Positions 7,055 to 18,152 of a stretch of DNA of 48,342 bases are shown piece after piece. Origin of the DNA: Chloroflexota bacterium (GTDB lineage Bacteria > Chloroflexota > Dehalococcoidia > DSGV01); assembly GCA_021787985.1 (NCBI GenBank), contig JAJYLG010000015.1, forward strand, positions 1-48,342. Reading direction: 5' to 3'. Numbering within the stretch: the stretch's first letter is position 1; the number at the start of each line of letters is the position of its first letter. The notes below the pieces were generated by a model. The model had not been told where the DNA came from. It did no database searches and worked only from the letters and a program-made list of their open reading frames with translations. The position numbers and the translations under genes are program-made.

Positions 7055-8206
7055 CTAGCGGTACGGCATGTAATCGCGCCCGATGACCTCGCGGGCGATG
7101 ATGCCCTTCATGATCTCCGGCGTGCCATCGCCGATCTCCAGCCCGATGGCGTCGCGCAGGCGCTGCTCGAACGGGAGGTCCATGTTGTAGCCGTAGTGGC
7201 CGTGCAGCCAGATGCAGGCGTGGATGGCGTCGACCGCGACCTTCGGCCCCAGCCACTTGGCCATCGCCGCCTCCTTGGTGTGCGGCTCTCCCTGGTCCCG
7301 CTTCCACAGGCACTCGTACGCCAGCAGCCGCGCCGCCTCTACCAGTGTCAGGTGCTCGGCGAGCTGGAACGAGACCGCCTCGTGCTTCGCCAGCGGCCGG
7401 CCGAAGCTCTGCCGCTCCTTCACGTAGGCGATCGTCTCGTCCAGCGACTGCTCGGCCGCGCCCACGCAGGCCAGCGCGATCACGGCGCGGTTGTAGTCGA
7501 AGGCGCCCATCGCCTGGTAAAACCCTTTGCCTTCCGCGCCGAGCAGATGGTCCGCCGGCACGCGCACCTGGTCGAAATACAGCGAGCCGCGCTGCGTCAG
7601 TCGCTCACCGGGACTGCGGTAGACCTGTCGCGTCACCCCCGGGGCGTCCAGCGGCACGAGGAACGTGCTCACCCCGTGCGCACCCTCGCCGCCGGTGCGG
7701 GCGAAAACGGCACAGGCGTCGGCGTAGCCGGCGAAGGTGATGGAGGCCTTCTCTCCCGAGATGACGTACTCGTCGCCGTCGCGCACGGCGGTGGTAGTCA
7801 GGTTGGCCGCGTCGGACCCGGCGGCTGGCTCGGTCAGCCCGAAGGCCGCCAGCGCGCTGCCGTCGGCCAGCCGAGGGAGCCAGACCCGCTTCACCGCCTC
7901 TCGCGCGTGCTGCCCGATCAGCTCGCTGCCGATGCTGTAGAGCTGGACAAACAGCGAGTAGTTGAAGTCGCCGCGGGCCAGCTCCTCAGCGGCGATGCCC
8001 AACATCACGTAGTGCGCGTCGGCGCCCCCGTACTCCGCTGGCACCCGCAGCCCCGTGATCCCGAGCTGGGCGAGCTCGGCCACCCGCTCGCGGGGAAAGG
8101 GCTCGCCGCGGTCCCAGGTCGCGTAGTCAGGCTTCAACCGCTGCAGGGCGAACCGCCGCACCGTCTCCGCGAACAGCCGTTGCTCATCGCTCAAGGCGAA
8201 ATCCAT
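7055..8206 (-). CDS. Acyl-CoA dehydrogenase (AliB-like by context)
   Basis: This 383-residue FAD-dependent acyl-CoA dehydrogenase forms an alpha,beta double bond in an acyl-CoA and passes electrons to an electron-transfer flavoprotein. FGLTEPAAGSD is the FAD/substrate loop and RQSFGRPLAKHEAV is the dimer/FAD segment. At the usual catalytic Glu position the motif reads GDGTPEIMK, with Asp360. Asp at this position is also known in ACAD10/11-like and some cyclic-acyl dehydrogenases. The gene lies between a BadI-like hydrolase and two CoA ligases, so cyclohexanecarboxyl-CoA dehydrogenase is the most economical guess. Confidence 0.85.
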   Translation of the reverse strand: MDFALSDEQRLFAETVRRFALQRLKPDYATWDRGEPFPRERVAELAQLGITGLRVPAEYGGADAHYVMLGIAAEELARGDFNYSLFVQLYSIGSELIGQHAREAVKRVWLPRLADGSALAAFGLTEPAAGSDAANLTTTAVRDGDEYVISGEKASITFAGYADACAVFARTGGEGAHGVSTFLVPLDAPGVTRQVYRSPGERLTQRGSLYFDQVRVPADHLLGAEGKGFYQAMGAFDYNRAVIALACVGAAEQSLDETIAYVKERQSFGRPLAKHEAVSFQLAEHLTLVEAARLLAYECLWKRDQGEPHTKEAAMAKWLGPKVAVDAIHACIWLHGHYGYNMDLPFEQRLRDAIGLEIGDGTPEIMKGIIAREVIGRDYMPYR

Positions 8207-8268
8207 CTGCTTCCACTCTCCTTCGCTCGTCCCCAGGGGGCGTCCGGCGATTACTGCCCCGCCGCCGG

Positions 8269-9953
8269 CTACGACTCGGCGCGCAGCCGCTGAGCGCGCT
8301 CCCGCAGCTCGTAGCGCATGATCTTGCCAGTCGGCGTCATCGGCAGGGCCTCGATGAGCTCGACACGCTCAGGCCACTTGTACTTCGCCAGTCCCCTCTC
8401 CGCCAGGAATGACCGCAGATCCTCCAACGTGAACGTCTGACCCGACCGCGGCACGATGAAGGCACACCCCCGCTCGCCGAGGCGCTCGTCGGGCATCGCC
8501 ACGACGAGCGCGTGCTCGACCTTCGGGTGGGTGTACAGCAGCTCCTCCACCTCGCGCGGGTCCAGCTTCTGGCCGCCGCGGTTGATCATGTCGTCCATGC
8601 GCGCTACGAACGTGAAGGTGTGGTCGGCGTTCCTGGTTATCAGGTCGCCGGACATGAACCAGCCGTCGGCGTTGTAGCGGGCGGAGACGAACTGCGGCTG
8701 ACGGTAGTACCCGGGCGAGAGGTTAGGCCCGCGGCCCCAGAACTCGCCCGTCTCACCTGCCGCGACCGGCCGGCCATCGCTGCCTACGACCTCGGACTCC
8801 CAGCCGGAGACCGTCCGCCCGACGGTCACGCTTGTGACCCCCAGCGGATCGTCAGGACTCGAATGGGTGTGGGCCAGTCCCTCTGTCCAGCCGTAGAAGA
8901 CGGCCAGCCCACAGCCCAGGCGGTCGTGCAAGCGCCGCAGGATGTCCACCGGGCACGGTGCGCCAGCGTACATCATGAACCTGAGGGCGGAGAGGTCCCG
9001 CCGCCCCAACTCTTCGCTGCGGGCGACGTCGATCAGCATGGGCGGTGCGCCGACGAAATGCGTGGCCCGATACTGCTCCGCCAGCTCGATGCCCTTCTGG
9101 ACGTCCCACGCCTCCAGCAGCACGACCGAGCCGCCCGCGACCAGCGCCCCCGTGAGGAACGGGATGCCGAATGCCGTGAGGTGAGTGATCGGCGTCACCA
9201 TCAGCCAGCGGTCGTCCGGTGTGAATCCGAACGCTTCCACGTACTTGCGGGCGCCGGCGATCAAGTTGGCGTGGAGATGCATGACGCCCTTGGGTCGGGC
9301 GGTGGTCCCCGACGTGAACATGAGCACGAAGAGGTCAGTCGATACCGGAGGCTCCGCCGCCGGCGGCCGACCCTGCCCGGACTCGAGCAGCTTCTCGAAC
9401 GCCAGAGTGCCCTCCTGCGCGGCGCCCTGCCCACGCACGACGATGACGTCGCGCAGGGCTGGAAGCTTCGCCCGCACCTGCCGCGCGAGCGCCGCGTGGT
9501 CGGTCCCGCGGTACGTGTCGGGAACCAGCACACCCCGGGCCTCCGTCAGGCCAAGGATGTACTCCATCTCGAAGGCTCGGTACGGCGTATGGATGAACGT
9601 CGGGCGGACGCCGATGCGCCCGGCGCCGAGGACCGCCACGCAGAACTCGGACCAGTTCGGCAACTGCATTCCCAGGCAGTCGCCCGGAGAATAGCCGAGG
9701 TCGATCAGCGCGGCGGCGACCGCGTCGCTGCGGACCTTCAGCTCTTGCCAGGTCAGCGTCGTCCCGTCCTGGTCGATGAGCACCGGCGCCTGTGGCCGTT
9801 CCCGCGCATGGCGGTCCAGCAGCTCGAGAACCGTATCGAGAGACCAGCCGCCAGACCGCAGGAAACGCTCGGCCGTCTCGACCGAGATGTGGGTGTCGTC
9901 ACGGGCCGCGAGCTCGCGGGCTCGGGCGAGCGCGTGCTCGAGCGTCAGGGTGG

Positions 9954-9957
<4 letters not shown>
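8269..9957 (-). CDS. AMP-forming acyl-CoA ligase
   Basis: This 562-residue ANL-superfamily ligase activates a carboxylic acid via an acyl-adenylate to a CoA thioester. TSGTTARPKG (residues 215-224) is the phosphate loop, YGWTEG the A5 motif, and SGDLITRN and PTGKIMR contain the hinge and catalytic Lys545. The start is GTG 9957, which overlaps the stop of the next ligase gene; GGGAGGAGG lies 8-10 bases upstream. Coupling with a second ligase suggests either two related substrates or a heteromer. Fatty, aromatic or alicyclic acids are all possible; the neighbouring Bad/Ali-type genes favour an alicyclic acid. Confidence 0.9.
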
Positions 9958-11615
<1,658 letters not shown>

Positions 11616-11649
11616 CGTCTCCTCCCCCGGCAGGCAGGGCTCGCAAGCG

Positions 11650-12438
11650 TCACCGGCCCGAGAACGTCGGGCCGCGCTTCTCTAGGAACGCCTGCATGCC
11701 CTCTTTGCGGTCTTCGGTGCCGAAGAGGAAGGCCACGGCTTGCCGCTCCGCTTCGACACCGGTCTTCAGGTCGGCGTTGACGCCCGCATGCACCAGCAGC
11801 TTGGCCGAGCGGAGCGCGAGCGGCGGCAGCTCCGCCAGCCGCCTTGCCCAGGTGAGCGCCGTCTCCAGCACCTGCTCGTGCGGGACCACCGCATTGACCA
11901 GCCCGTGCCGTAGCGCGTCAGCGCTGGACAGCGGCTCGCCGAAGTACACCATCTGCTTCGCGATTGCGGGCGGCAGCATGTGGGCCAGCCGCTGCGTGCC
12001 CCCGGCGCCTGGCAGCACGCCGATCTTGATCTCGGGCACGCCGATGCCCGCGGCCTCCGCCATGATGCGCAGGTCGCAGGCCAGCGCTAACTCGCAGCCG
12101 CCGCCGTACGCCAGACCGTTGATCGCCGCGATCGTCGGGCGGTCCAAGTCCTCGAGCGCGTTGTAGGTCGCCTGGATCCGCTCGATGAAGCGCAGGAAGT
12201 CCGGCGGCCCACCGAGCTTCACCAGCTCGCTGATGTCGGCCCCGGCCGAGAAAGCGCGCCCCTCGCCGGTGAACACCAGCGCACGGACGTCCAGGTCCTC
12301 GCGCACCCGCTCTATCACGGCCTTCAGGTCTTGCACCATCTGGGGACTGATGGCGTTGAGCCGCTGTGGCCGGTTGAGCCGCACGAGCGCTACCCCGCCG
12401 TCGCGCACGTAGGTCAACGTCTGATACTCGTCAGGCAT
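11650..12438 (-). CDS. Enoyl-CoA hydratase (BadK-like)
   Basis: This 262-residue crotonase adds water to an enoyl-CoA. Both catalytic glutamates of the hydratase type are present: GGGCELALACD and VPEIKIGVLPGAGGTQRL. FSAGADISEL forms the oxyanion-side loop. The GLAYGGGCELALACD block and the FLEKRGPTFSGR end resemble BadK, the cyclohex-1-enecarboxyl-CoA hydratase, from memory. It lies 8 bases after the BadH-like gene, matching consecutive pathway steps. General beta-oxidation hydratase is the alternative. Confidence 0.85.
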   Translation of the reverse strand: MPDEYQTLTYVRDGGVALVRLNRPQRLNAISPQMVQDLKAVIERVREDLDVRALVFTGEGRAFSAGADISELVKLGGPPDFLRFIERIQATYNALEDLDRPTIAAINGLAYGGGCELALACDLRIMAEAAGIGVPEIKIGVLPGAGGTQRLAHMLPPAIAKQMVYFGEPLSSADALRHGLVNAVVPHEQVLETALTWARRLAELPPLALRSAKLLVHAGVNADLKTGVEAERQAVAFLFGTEDRKEGMQAFLEKRGPTFSGR

Positions 12439-12446
12439 CGGTCGGC

Positions 12447-13193
12447 CTACGCCATCGTCAGGCCGCCGCTGACGGAGAGCGTCTGGCCAGTGATGAAGTC
12501 CGCGTCTTCCGAGGCGAGGAACGCCACAGCCGCCGCGAGGTCCTCGGGTTCCCCCAGCCGCCCGAACGGGATCGCCCGCTTGAGGGCGTCCGCCAGCTTG
12601 GTGTTACCTCCCGCGACCTCCTGGAAGAGCGGGGTGTTCGTCGGGCCCGGACAGACGACGTTGACGTTGATGTGGTAACGCGCCAGCTCGCGCGCCAGCG
12701 TCTTCGAGAAGCCGATGATGCCCGCCTTCGCGCCCGAGTACACCGCCTCGCCGGACGAGCCCACGCGCCCCGCGTCCGAGCTAATACTCACGATCTTCCC
12801 TCGCCCACGGGCGATCATGCCGTCCAGCACCGCGCGCGTGCAGGCGATCGGGCCCCTGAGGTTGATGGCGAGGACCTTGTCCCAGGTTGCCTCTGTGCTT
12901 TGGACGAACGGTTCCGCCTTGTCCCAGCCCGCGTTGTTGACCAGGATGTCGATCGGGCCGAGGCGTTGCTCCGCCTCAGCCACCGCTGCCCGCACGCTCG
13001 CCGAGTCCGTCACGTCGACCCGTAGGGCGATCGCCCTGGCTCCGATCTCGGCGGCAGTGGAGCGAGCCGTCGCGTCGTCCAGGTCCGCGACCGCGACGCT
13101 CGCTCCCTCCTCGGCCAGCCGCAAGGCGATGGCCCGGCCGATGCCCCGGCCCGCGCCCGTCACGAACGCCACCTTGCCTTCTAGTCCGCGCAT
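12447..13193 (-). CDS. badH: BadH-like 2-hydroxycyclohexanecarboxyl-CoA dehydrogenase (SDR)
   Basis: This 248-residue SDR has TGAGRGIG, the NAD+-favouring VADLDD, NNAGWD, and the Ser and YSGAK catalytic residues. Blocks SSDAGRVGSSGEAVY, INVNVVCPGPTNTPL and the terminal LSVSGGLTM agree closely with my memory of Rhodopseudomonas BadH, which oxidises 2-hydroxycyclohexanecarboxyl-CoA to the 2-keto form that BadI then opens. The start at 13193 is preferred because GGAAGGA precedes it; an in-frame start at 13208 lacks such a site. It sits between the CoA-transferase pair and the hydratase gene. Confidence 0.8.
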   Translation of the reverse strand: MRGLEGKVAFVTGAGRGIGRAIALRLAEEGASVAVADLDDATARSTAAEIGARAIALRVDVTDSASVRAAVAEAEQRLGPIDILVNNAGWDKAEPFVQSTEATWDKVLAINLRGPIACTRAVLDGMIARGRGKIVSISSDAGRVGSSGEAVYSGAKAGIIGFSKTLARELARYHINVNVVCPGPTNTPLFQEVAGGNTKLADALKRAIPFGRLGEPEDLAAAVAFLASEDADFITGQTLSVSGGLTMA

Positions 13194-13248
13194 GATGTCC
13201 TTCCTCATTTCAGCGCTTCCCGTTCGTCCCCGGGACGCGCGAGTCTCA

Positions 13249-14478
13249 TTACTCCGGCGGGAACTCGATCGCCTCCGTCGCCAACATCTGCCCGATCTCC
13301 TCGTCGGAGAGGCGCAGCACCTCCCGCATCACGTGCTCGGTATGCTCAGCGATCTTGGGAGCACGATCCAGCCTGCCCGGCGTCTTCGAGAAGTGGGACA
13401 TGAACCCGTCGTAGGGCGCCGCCCCGATCACGGGATGCTCCGGCCACTCGAAGAAGCCCCAGTGGCGGATGTGCGGGTCCTCGTGGAGATCGGACATCCA
13501 CAGGACGGCGCCGGCAGGTACTCCGACGGCCTGCAGCCTGGCCATCGCCTCCTGCGGAGAGAGCTGGCGAGTCCACGCTGCGATCAGCTCCTCGATGGCC
13601 CCCTCGTGCTCGCGACGTCGCGCCGCGGTGGCGTACGCCGGGTCGCTCGCCAGCTCATCCCGCTCGATGACGCGACACAGGCCCTTCCACTGCTCGTCGG
13701 TAAAGACGGCGATGGCCACCCAGCGGTCCTCGCCGCCGCAGGGGAACACGCCGTGAGGGATCGCGCGATCGTCACGGTTGCCCTTGCGCACGGCGACCCT
13801 GCCGTTGGCCGTGTAGTCAAGCACGGCAGCGCCTTGGCAGAGGATGCCCACCTCCATCTGGGAGGTGTCGATCCACAGCCCACGGCCGGTACGACGCCGT
13901 CGGTCGAGCGCCGCCGCCAGGAGAGCGACGTTGAAGTGCGGCGTGAGCATGTCGGTGTAGGCGCCATAGACGACCACCGGCGGGCGGTCGGGCCAGCCCG
14001 TGACGTTGTAGTATCCGGCGAGCGCCGCGGCCTGCGTGCCGTAGCCGGCATAGAGGTTGTAGGGCCCGGTCTGGCCCATCTGTGACGTGCTCAGCATGAC
14101 CAGGTCCGGCCGGTCACGCGACAGATCCTCGTAGTGCAGCCCCCAGGCCCGCATCTGCTTGGGCGTGTAGCCCTCCACCACGACATCTGCCCATTCGACC
14201 ACCAGCCGGCGCGCCAGCGCGCGGCCGGTCTCCGTGGCGAGATTGAGGCCCACACTCAGCTTGCTCGAGTTGTAGTCGGCCCAGAACTGGCTGCGGTTGA
14301 TCCCCGGCTTCCCCCCGGCGAACGGGCCAGCGAGCCGCAGGACGTCCGGCCTCTGGGTCGACTCCACGCGGATGACGGTCGCCCCGTGGTCCGCCAGATG
14401 CTTGGCCGAGATCGGCCCCACGCCGACCCAACCGAAATCCACGACCTTGATCCCATCGAAGATGCGCCGCGTCGTCAT
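13249..14478 (-). CDS. CaiB/BaiF class III CoA-transferase with catalytic Asp
   Basis: This 409-residue family III CoA-transferase moves CoA from a donor thioester to a carboxylate through an aspartyl intermediate. The N-terminal KVVDFGWVGVGPISAKHLADHGATVIRVES is the CoA-binding start. Asp176 (GAYTDMLTP) sits at the catalytic position. The C-terminus is FDxx-free and ends in a HTEHVMREVLRLSDEEI segment typical of the family. It overlaps the upstream paralogue by four bases, and that partner lacks the Asp, so a heteromer with one catalytic subunit type is likely, as I recall for benzylsuccinate CoA-transferase BbsEF. Confidence 0.85.
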   Translation of the reverse strand: MTTRRIFDGIKVVDFGWVGVGPISAKHLADHGATVIRVESTQRPDVLRLAGPFAGGKPGINRSQFWADYNSSKLSVGLNLATETGRALARRLVVEWADVVVEGYTPKQMRAWGLHYEDLSRDRPDLVMLSTSQMGQTGPYNLYAGYGTQAAALAGYYNVTGWPDRPPVVVYGAYTDMLTPHFNVALLAAALDRRRRTGRGLWIDTSQMEVGILCQGAAVLDYTANGRVAVRKGNRDDRAIPHGVFPCGGEDRWVAIAVFTDEQWKGLCRVIERDELASDPAYATAARRREHEGAIEELIAAWTRQLSPQEAMARLQAVGVPAGAVLWMSDLHEDPHIRHWGFFEWPEHPVIGAAPYDGFMSHFSKTPGRLDRAPKIAEHTEHVMREVLRLSDEEIGQMLATEAIEFPPE

Positions 14479-15764
14479 GTCCCCGCCTCTCCAATGACAC
14501 CCGCTTCAGACAGCTCCGCGAGCCGCTCCCGCGAAATGCCCAGCTCTTCGACGTAGACCTCGCGGTTGTGCTCGCCAATGCGCGGCGCCCGCCGGCGCAC
14601 CCCGACGCGACCTTCGCTGAGCAGCGCCAGGTGACCCGGATAGCGGAACGATGCCGCAAGCTCCGGGTGGTCAACCTCGACGAAGAAGCCGCGGGCGTTC
14701 GGCTGAGGGTGTTCCACCATGTCGCGCACGTCGTTGACCGGTGCGATGAGGATGCGCTCTCGATAGGCGCGGTCGAAGAGCTGCTGCTTTGTCTTGCCCA
14801 GGAAAAAGCGGGCAAGAGACGTTTCCATCACTTCGACCTCTTTCTGCGCCTCCGGGTCGTACATGTACTTGCCCATGTCCATACCGGCCCAGTCCTTCTC
14901 GAGCATGAGCCGGGGCGCCGTGCCCTCCTCGTCGAGCCAGCGCGTGAGGGCGGTCATCGACGTGGCGCCCGGAGTACCGCCGAGGAAGAAGAAGTAGACG
15001 TAACCGTCCTTGCAGGGATAGATCGCCCGCACCTTGACCGTTCCGAGTGCGGTGAAGTATCCGCCGCCGCGGCGCACCTCGGTCCCGTGCAGCCTGGGGA
15101 ACGGAGCGGCGTTCATGAGCTGCCACTGCGCCACCGCGAGCGCGGACACGTCCACCTGCTGGCCCTCGCCGGTCAGTCCCCGGTGGTAGAGTGCCATGGC
15201 GGTCGCCGCGGCGGCCTCGGCGCCGGTCTTCGTGGCCACCATCGGCACGCTGACGCGCGTCGGAGGTCGATCCGGGTCGCCGGACAGGTAGAGGAAGCCG
15301 GACAACGCTTGCAGCACGAGGTCGCTGCCGACGTACTCGCCATAGGGGCCATCCGGACCGAAGGGCGTGATCGTGGTCAGCACGATGTCGGGCTTCCGTC
15401 GCGCCAACTCCTGGTACGAGAGACCCAGTTCGCTCAGGCGCCGTGGGTGTAGCGTGGTGACCACCGCGTCGGCGGTCTCCACCAGCCTCAGGAACAGCTC
15501 GCGCCCGTCGGGGTGGACGACGTCCAGGGTGATGCTCCGCTTGCTCGTGTTGAAGGCGAGCCAGAAGAGACTGCCTTCCGGGTGTGGGTCGTCCCGGAAA
15601 AAGGGCCCGATACCGCGCGCCGAACTTCCGCCGGGGGGCTCGACAATGATGACGTCGCCGCCCATGTCGCCCAGCATCTTGCCGCACATCTGTCCGTGCT
15701 CGTCGGTCAGGTCCAGGACCCGGTACGGGAACAAGGACTCCTCCGCGCTGGTACCCCGCGCCAT
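14475..15764 (-). CDS. CaiB/BaiF CoA-transferase paralogue lacking the catalytic Asp
   Basis: This 429-residue family III CoA-transferase-like protein starts at 15764, behind GGGGGAGAG; the longer open frame upstream has no ribosome site. It has the family N-terminus (YRVLDLTDEHGQMCGKMLG) and RGIGPFF and NTSKRSITLDV segments. Where the catalytic Asp should be, the sequence reads SVPMVATKTGAEAA (residues 172-185), with Ala/Thr instead. It is therefore probably a non-catalytic subunit paired with the 13249-14478 product, to which it is translationally coupled. The 140 bases upstream, to the dehydrogenase at 15905, hold no clear element. Confidence 0.85.
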   Translation of the reverse strand: MARGTSAEESLFPYRVLDLTDEHGQMCGKMLGDMGGDVIIVEPPGGSSARGIGPFFRDDPHPEGSLFWLAFNTSKRSITLDVVHPDGRELFLRLVETADAVVTTLHPRRLSELGLSYQELARRKPDIVLTTITPFGPDGPYGEYVGSDLVLQALSGFLYLSGDPDRPPTRVSVPMVATKTGAEAAAATAMALYHRGLTGEGQQVDVSALAVAQWQLMNAAPFPRLHGTEVRRGGGYFTALGTVKVRAIYPCKDGYVYFFFLGGTPGATSMTALTRWLDEEGTAPRLMLEKDWAGMDMGKYMYDPEAQKEVEVMETSLARFFLGKTKQQLFDRAYRERILIAPVNDVRDMVEHPQPNARGFFVEVDHPELAASFRYPGHLALLSEGRVGVRRRAPRIGEHNREVYVEELGISRERLAELSEAGVIGEAGT

Positions 15765-15904
15765 ACCGTTGCTCTCCCCCTTCCCCCGTTGTCTGTCTCG
15801 GTGGTCCGAGCCCGGACCGTCCGGGTCATCGCCGTCGAGGGACCAGCGAGACCGCGCCGGCCCGTGCCCGCGCACGGCGTGCCGTCAGTATGCCAGCCGC
15901 GCCC

Positions 15905-17065
15905 CTAGTAGGACCGGGGCAAGCCGAGCACATGCTCGCCGATGTAGTTCAGGATCATCTCACGCGACACCGGCGCGGTGCGGAGCAGCCTCGCTACCGG
16001 CCACAGCGTGATCAGGTCGACCTCGCCCGTGAAGCCGCTGCCGCCGTGGACCTGCATCGCCAGGTCAACCGCTTCAATGGCCGCCTCCCCCGCGGCGAAC
16101 TTGGCCATATTGGCGTACGGTCCGGCCTCGCCACCCTCGTCGAACACGCGCGCGGCGTGGTGCGCCATCAGCGCAGCCAGCTCCAGGTGTGTCCGAGCTT
16201 CCGCCATCGGGTGCGCCAGTCCCTGGTGAGCGCCGATGGGCACGCCAAATACCCGCCGCGTCTTGGCGTACTCCACCGCCTTGCTGAGGGCGTAGCGGCC
16301 GATGCCGACCCCCATCGCGGCCCCCACGATCCGCTCCGGGTTGAGCGCGTCGAAGATCGCCCGCAGGCCGCGGCCCTCCTCGCCCACTAGGTTGGCGCGG
16401 GGCACGCGCACGTCGTCGAAGAAGATCTCGAACTGCTTCTCCGGCATGAGCAGGCGGGTATCCATGCGGTTGAGCGTGACCCCCGGCGCGGCCGTGTCGA
16501 CGATCAGCAGCGACATGCCCTCTCGCTTGTCGCTCACTGCGTCCGCTGGCGACGTCCGCACCACGACGAGCATGTGCTGGGCGCGATCCGCCCCGGAGAT
16601 GAAAGCCTTCTGGCCGGTGAGGAGGTAGTCGTCGCCATCGCGTCGCGCCCGGGTCTTGATGCGGAAGCTGTTACTGCCGGCATCCGGCTCGGTGATGGCG
16701 AAGCAGAACCGCTCGCGTCCCTCCGCCATTGCCGGCAGATAGCGCCGCTTCTGCTCCTCTGTCCCGTACTTGGCGATGGGGATGCAGCCCATGGCGGTGC
16801 TCACGACGAGGAAGAGGAGCGGCACGCCGTGGTTACCCAGCTCTTCCATGAGGACGGCGAGGCGCTGCATGCTCAGCCCACTGCCGCCGTACTCCTCGGG
16901 CACCGTCACGCCGAGGAAGCCCGCCGCCGCGAGCTCCTGCCACATCTCCTCGACGTCCTGCCCGGCCTCGGCCCGCTGCACCCAGTAGCCGCGGTCGTAC
17001 CTGCTCGTGAGCTGCCGGACGAACGCACGAATGAGCTCAATCTCGCCGTCGGTCGCTGTTGCCAT
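15905..17065 (-). CDS. Acyl-CoA dehydrogenase, IVD/LCAD-type catalytic position
   Basis: This 386-residue acyl-CoA dehydrogenase has ITEPDAGSNSF (FAD loop) and RVFGVPIGAHQGL. The usual C-terminal YEGT is replaced by RTAPVSREMIL, so the standard base is absent. Instead Glu244 in LNPERIVGAA lies where isovaleryl- and long-chain acyl-CoA dehydrogenases keep theirs. GGGGGAGAG precedes ATG 17065. It is the last gene of the TetR-led thiolase/DUF35/MaoC operon, the place held by ChsE-type dehydrogenases in mycobacterial igr operons, which suggests a side-chain or branched acyl-CoA substrate. Confidence 0.85.
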   Translation of the reverse strand: MATATDGEIELIRAFVRQLTSRYDRGYWVQRAEAGQDVEEMWQELAAAGFLGVTVPEEYGGSGLSMQRLAVLMEELGNHGVPLLFLVVSTAMGCIPIAKYGTEEQKRRYLPAMAEGRERFCFAITEPDAGSNSFRIKTRARRDGDDYLLTGQKAFISGADRAQHMLVVVRTSPADAVSDKREGMSLLIVDTAAPGVTLNRMDTRLLMPEKQFEIFFDDVRVPRANLVGEEGRGLRAIFDALNPERIVGAAMGVGIGRYALSKAVEYAKTRRVFGVPIGAHQGLAHPMAEARTHLELAALMAHHAARVFDEGGEAGPYANMAKFAAGEAAIEAVDLAMQVHGGSGFTGEVDLITLWPVARLLRTAPVSREMILNYIGEHVLGLPRSY

Positions 17066-17124
17066 CGTCTCTCCCCCTCGCCGGGTGCGCGTGGCGTCTC
17101 TCGCCCGCTCGCCGCTCCGGCTTT

Positions 17125-17580
17125 TCAGTCCCCGGTGGTGCGCCGCGGCAGGATGTAGGTCAGCGTGGCCGCAGCACCCAAGCCGCGCTCAGTCAGGACC
17201 CGCACCTCGACCTCCACCAACGACTGCCCGTCATGCTCATAGCGGCGCAGCACGCGCGCTTCGGTGCGAATCGTGTCGCCGACACAGACCGGCGAGACCA
17301 TGTCCAGGCGTCGGCGGAAGAGCCAGGCGTCCGGCCCGGCCCATTCGCCCCCCACACGGTCGACGAACCCGTGGAAGAACATCGTGTTCAGGTAGACGTC
17401 GCGCGCGTTCTGGCCGCGAGCGTAGTCACGGTCGTGATGCCCGGGGAAGAAGTCACGGGTGGCGGCGGCGTCGAGCACGCAGAGGCTGAGCGTGACGGGC
17501 AGGGTGACCTCGGGCAGCAGCTCGCCCTCGCGGACGTCGTCCCAGTAGCGCTGGGGACAGCGCGCAGCCGGGGGCATCAT
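17125..17580 (-). CDS. MaoC-like enoyl-CoA hydratase, catalytic subunit (ChsH1-like)
   Basis: This 151-residue single hot-dog protein carries a complete D-x4-H hydratase motif: DFFPGH, Asp43 and His48. It also has ARDVYLNTMFFHGFVDR, a block I associate with ChsH1-like proteins. Hydration of an enoyl-CoA is the expected reaction. It overlaps the preceding hot-dog gene by four bases; that partner lacks the His, so a heterodimer with one active site is likely, as in ChsH1-ChsH2. Two consecutive ATG codons mark the start. Confidence 0.85.
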   Translation of the reverse strand: MMPPAARCPQRYWDDVREGELLPEVTLPVTLSLCVLDAAATRDFFPGHHDRDYARGQNARDVYLNTMFFHGFVDRVGGEWAGPDAWLFRRRLDMVSPVCVGDTIRTEARVLRRYEHDGQSLVEVEVRVLTERGLGAAATLTYILPRRTTGD

Positions 17581-18134
17581 GCGGTCGCCTCCGCAAGGGT
17601 CACGGTCCGGAATCTGAAGAGGACGTTGCGGTGGCGCGCGATCAGCTCGCCCCGCTGGTTGCGGTAGGTCCCCATCGTGACGACGAAATGGCCCACGCCC
17701 AACCGCGTGCGCTTCTCGGGCGAGATGTCCAGCACCTCCTCCTCCACGTTGAGGCGGTCGCCCACCTTCATCGGGCGGAGGAACTCCGTCTCGGTCGAGA
17801 CGTTGATGAGCGTGTCGCCCGGCAGCGGGACCTGGGTTGCCAGCAGGGGCTGCTCGGGTACCCCGTCGGGACGCCAGCGGGCGGGCATCGACCAGACCAT
17901 GAGCATGCCGGGCGGCGAGATGATCGCCCCGTAGCGGCCGCGCGCCTCGTCCTCATCCCAGTAGTTCGGGTTGCCGTCGCGGACGAGGGAACAGAAGTAC
18001 TTGATCTGGGGCCAGTTCACCTCGTCCTCGCAGAACTGGATCGCCGATCTGCGGCCGATCCACGCCTTCGCCTCCTCGTAGCTCCCGAAGGCCAGGCGTA
18101 TGGCGATGTCTCGTCCCTGAACAGTTCCGCTCAT
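17577..18134 (-). CDS. MaoC-like (FAS1-type dehydratase N-terminal) structural subunit
   Basis: This 185-residue hot-dog protein is of the MaoC dehydratase N-terminal type. YGAIISPPGMLMVWSMPARW and the double-hot-dog-like ETEFLRPMKVGDRLNVEEEV are typical. The catalytic D-x4-H reads DGNPNY, with Tyr in place of His, so it is probably not catalytic itself. In mycobacterial ChsH2 an equivalent domain is fused to DUF35; here the DUF35 domain is encoded as a separate gene immediately upstream. GGGAGGG precedes the ATG. Confidence 0.85.
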   Translation of the reverse strand: MSGTVQGRDIAIRLAFGSYEEAKAWIGRRSAIQFCEDEVNWPQIKYFCSLVRDGNPNYWDEDEARGRYGAIISPPGMLMVWSMPARWRPDGVPEQPLLATQVPLPGDTLINVSTETEFLRPMKVGDRLNVEEEVLDISPEKRTRLGVGHFVVTMGTYRNQRGELIARHRNVLFRFRTVTLAEATA

Positions 18135-18152
18135 GGGCCCTCCCGCCCGCGC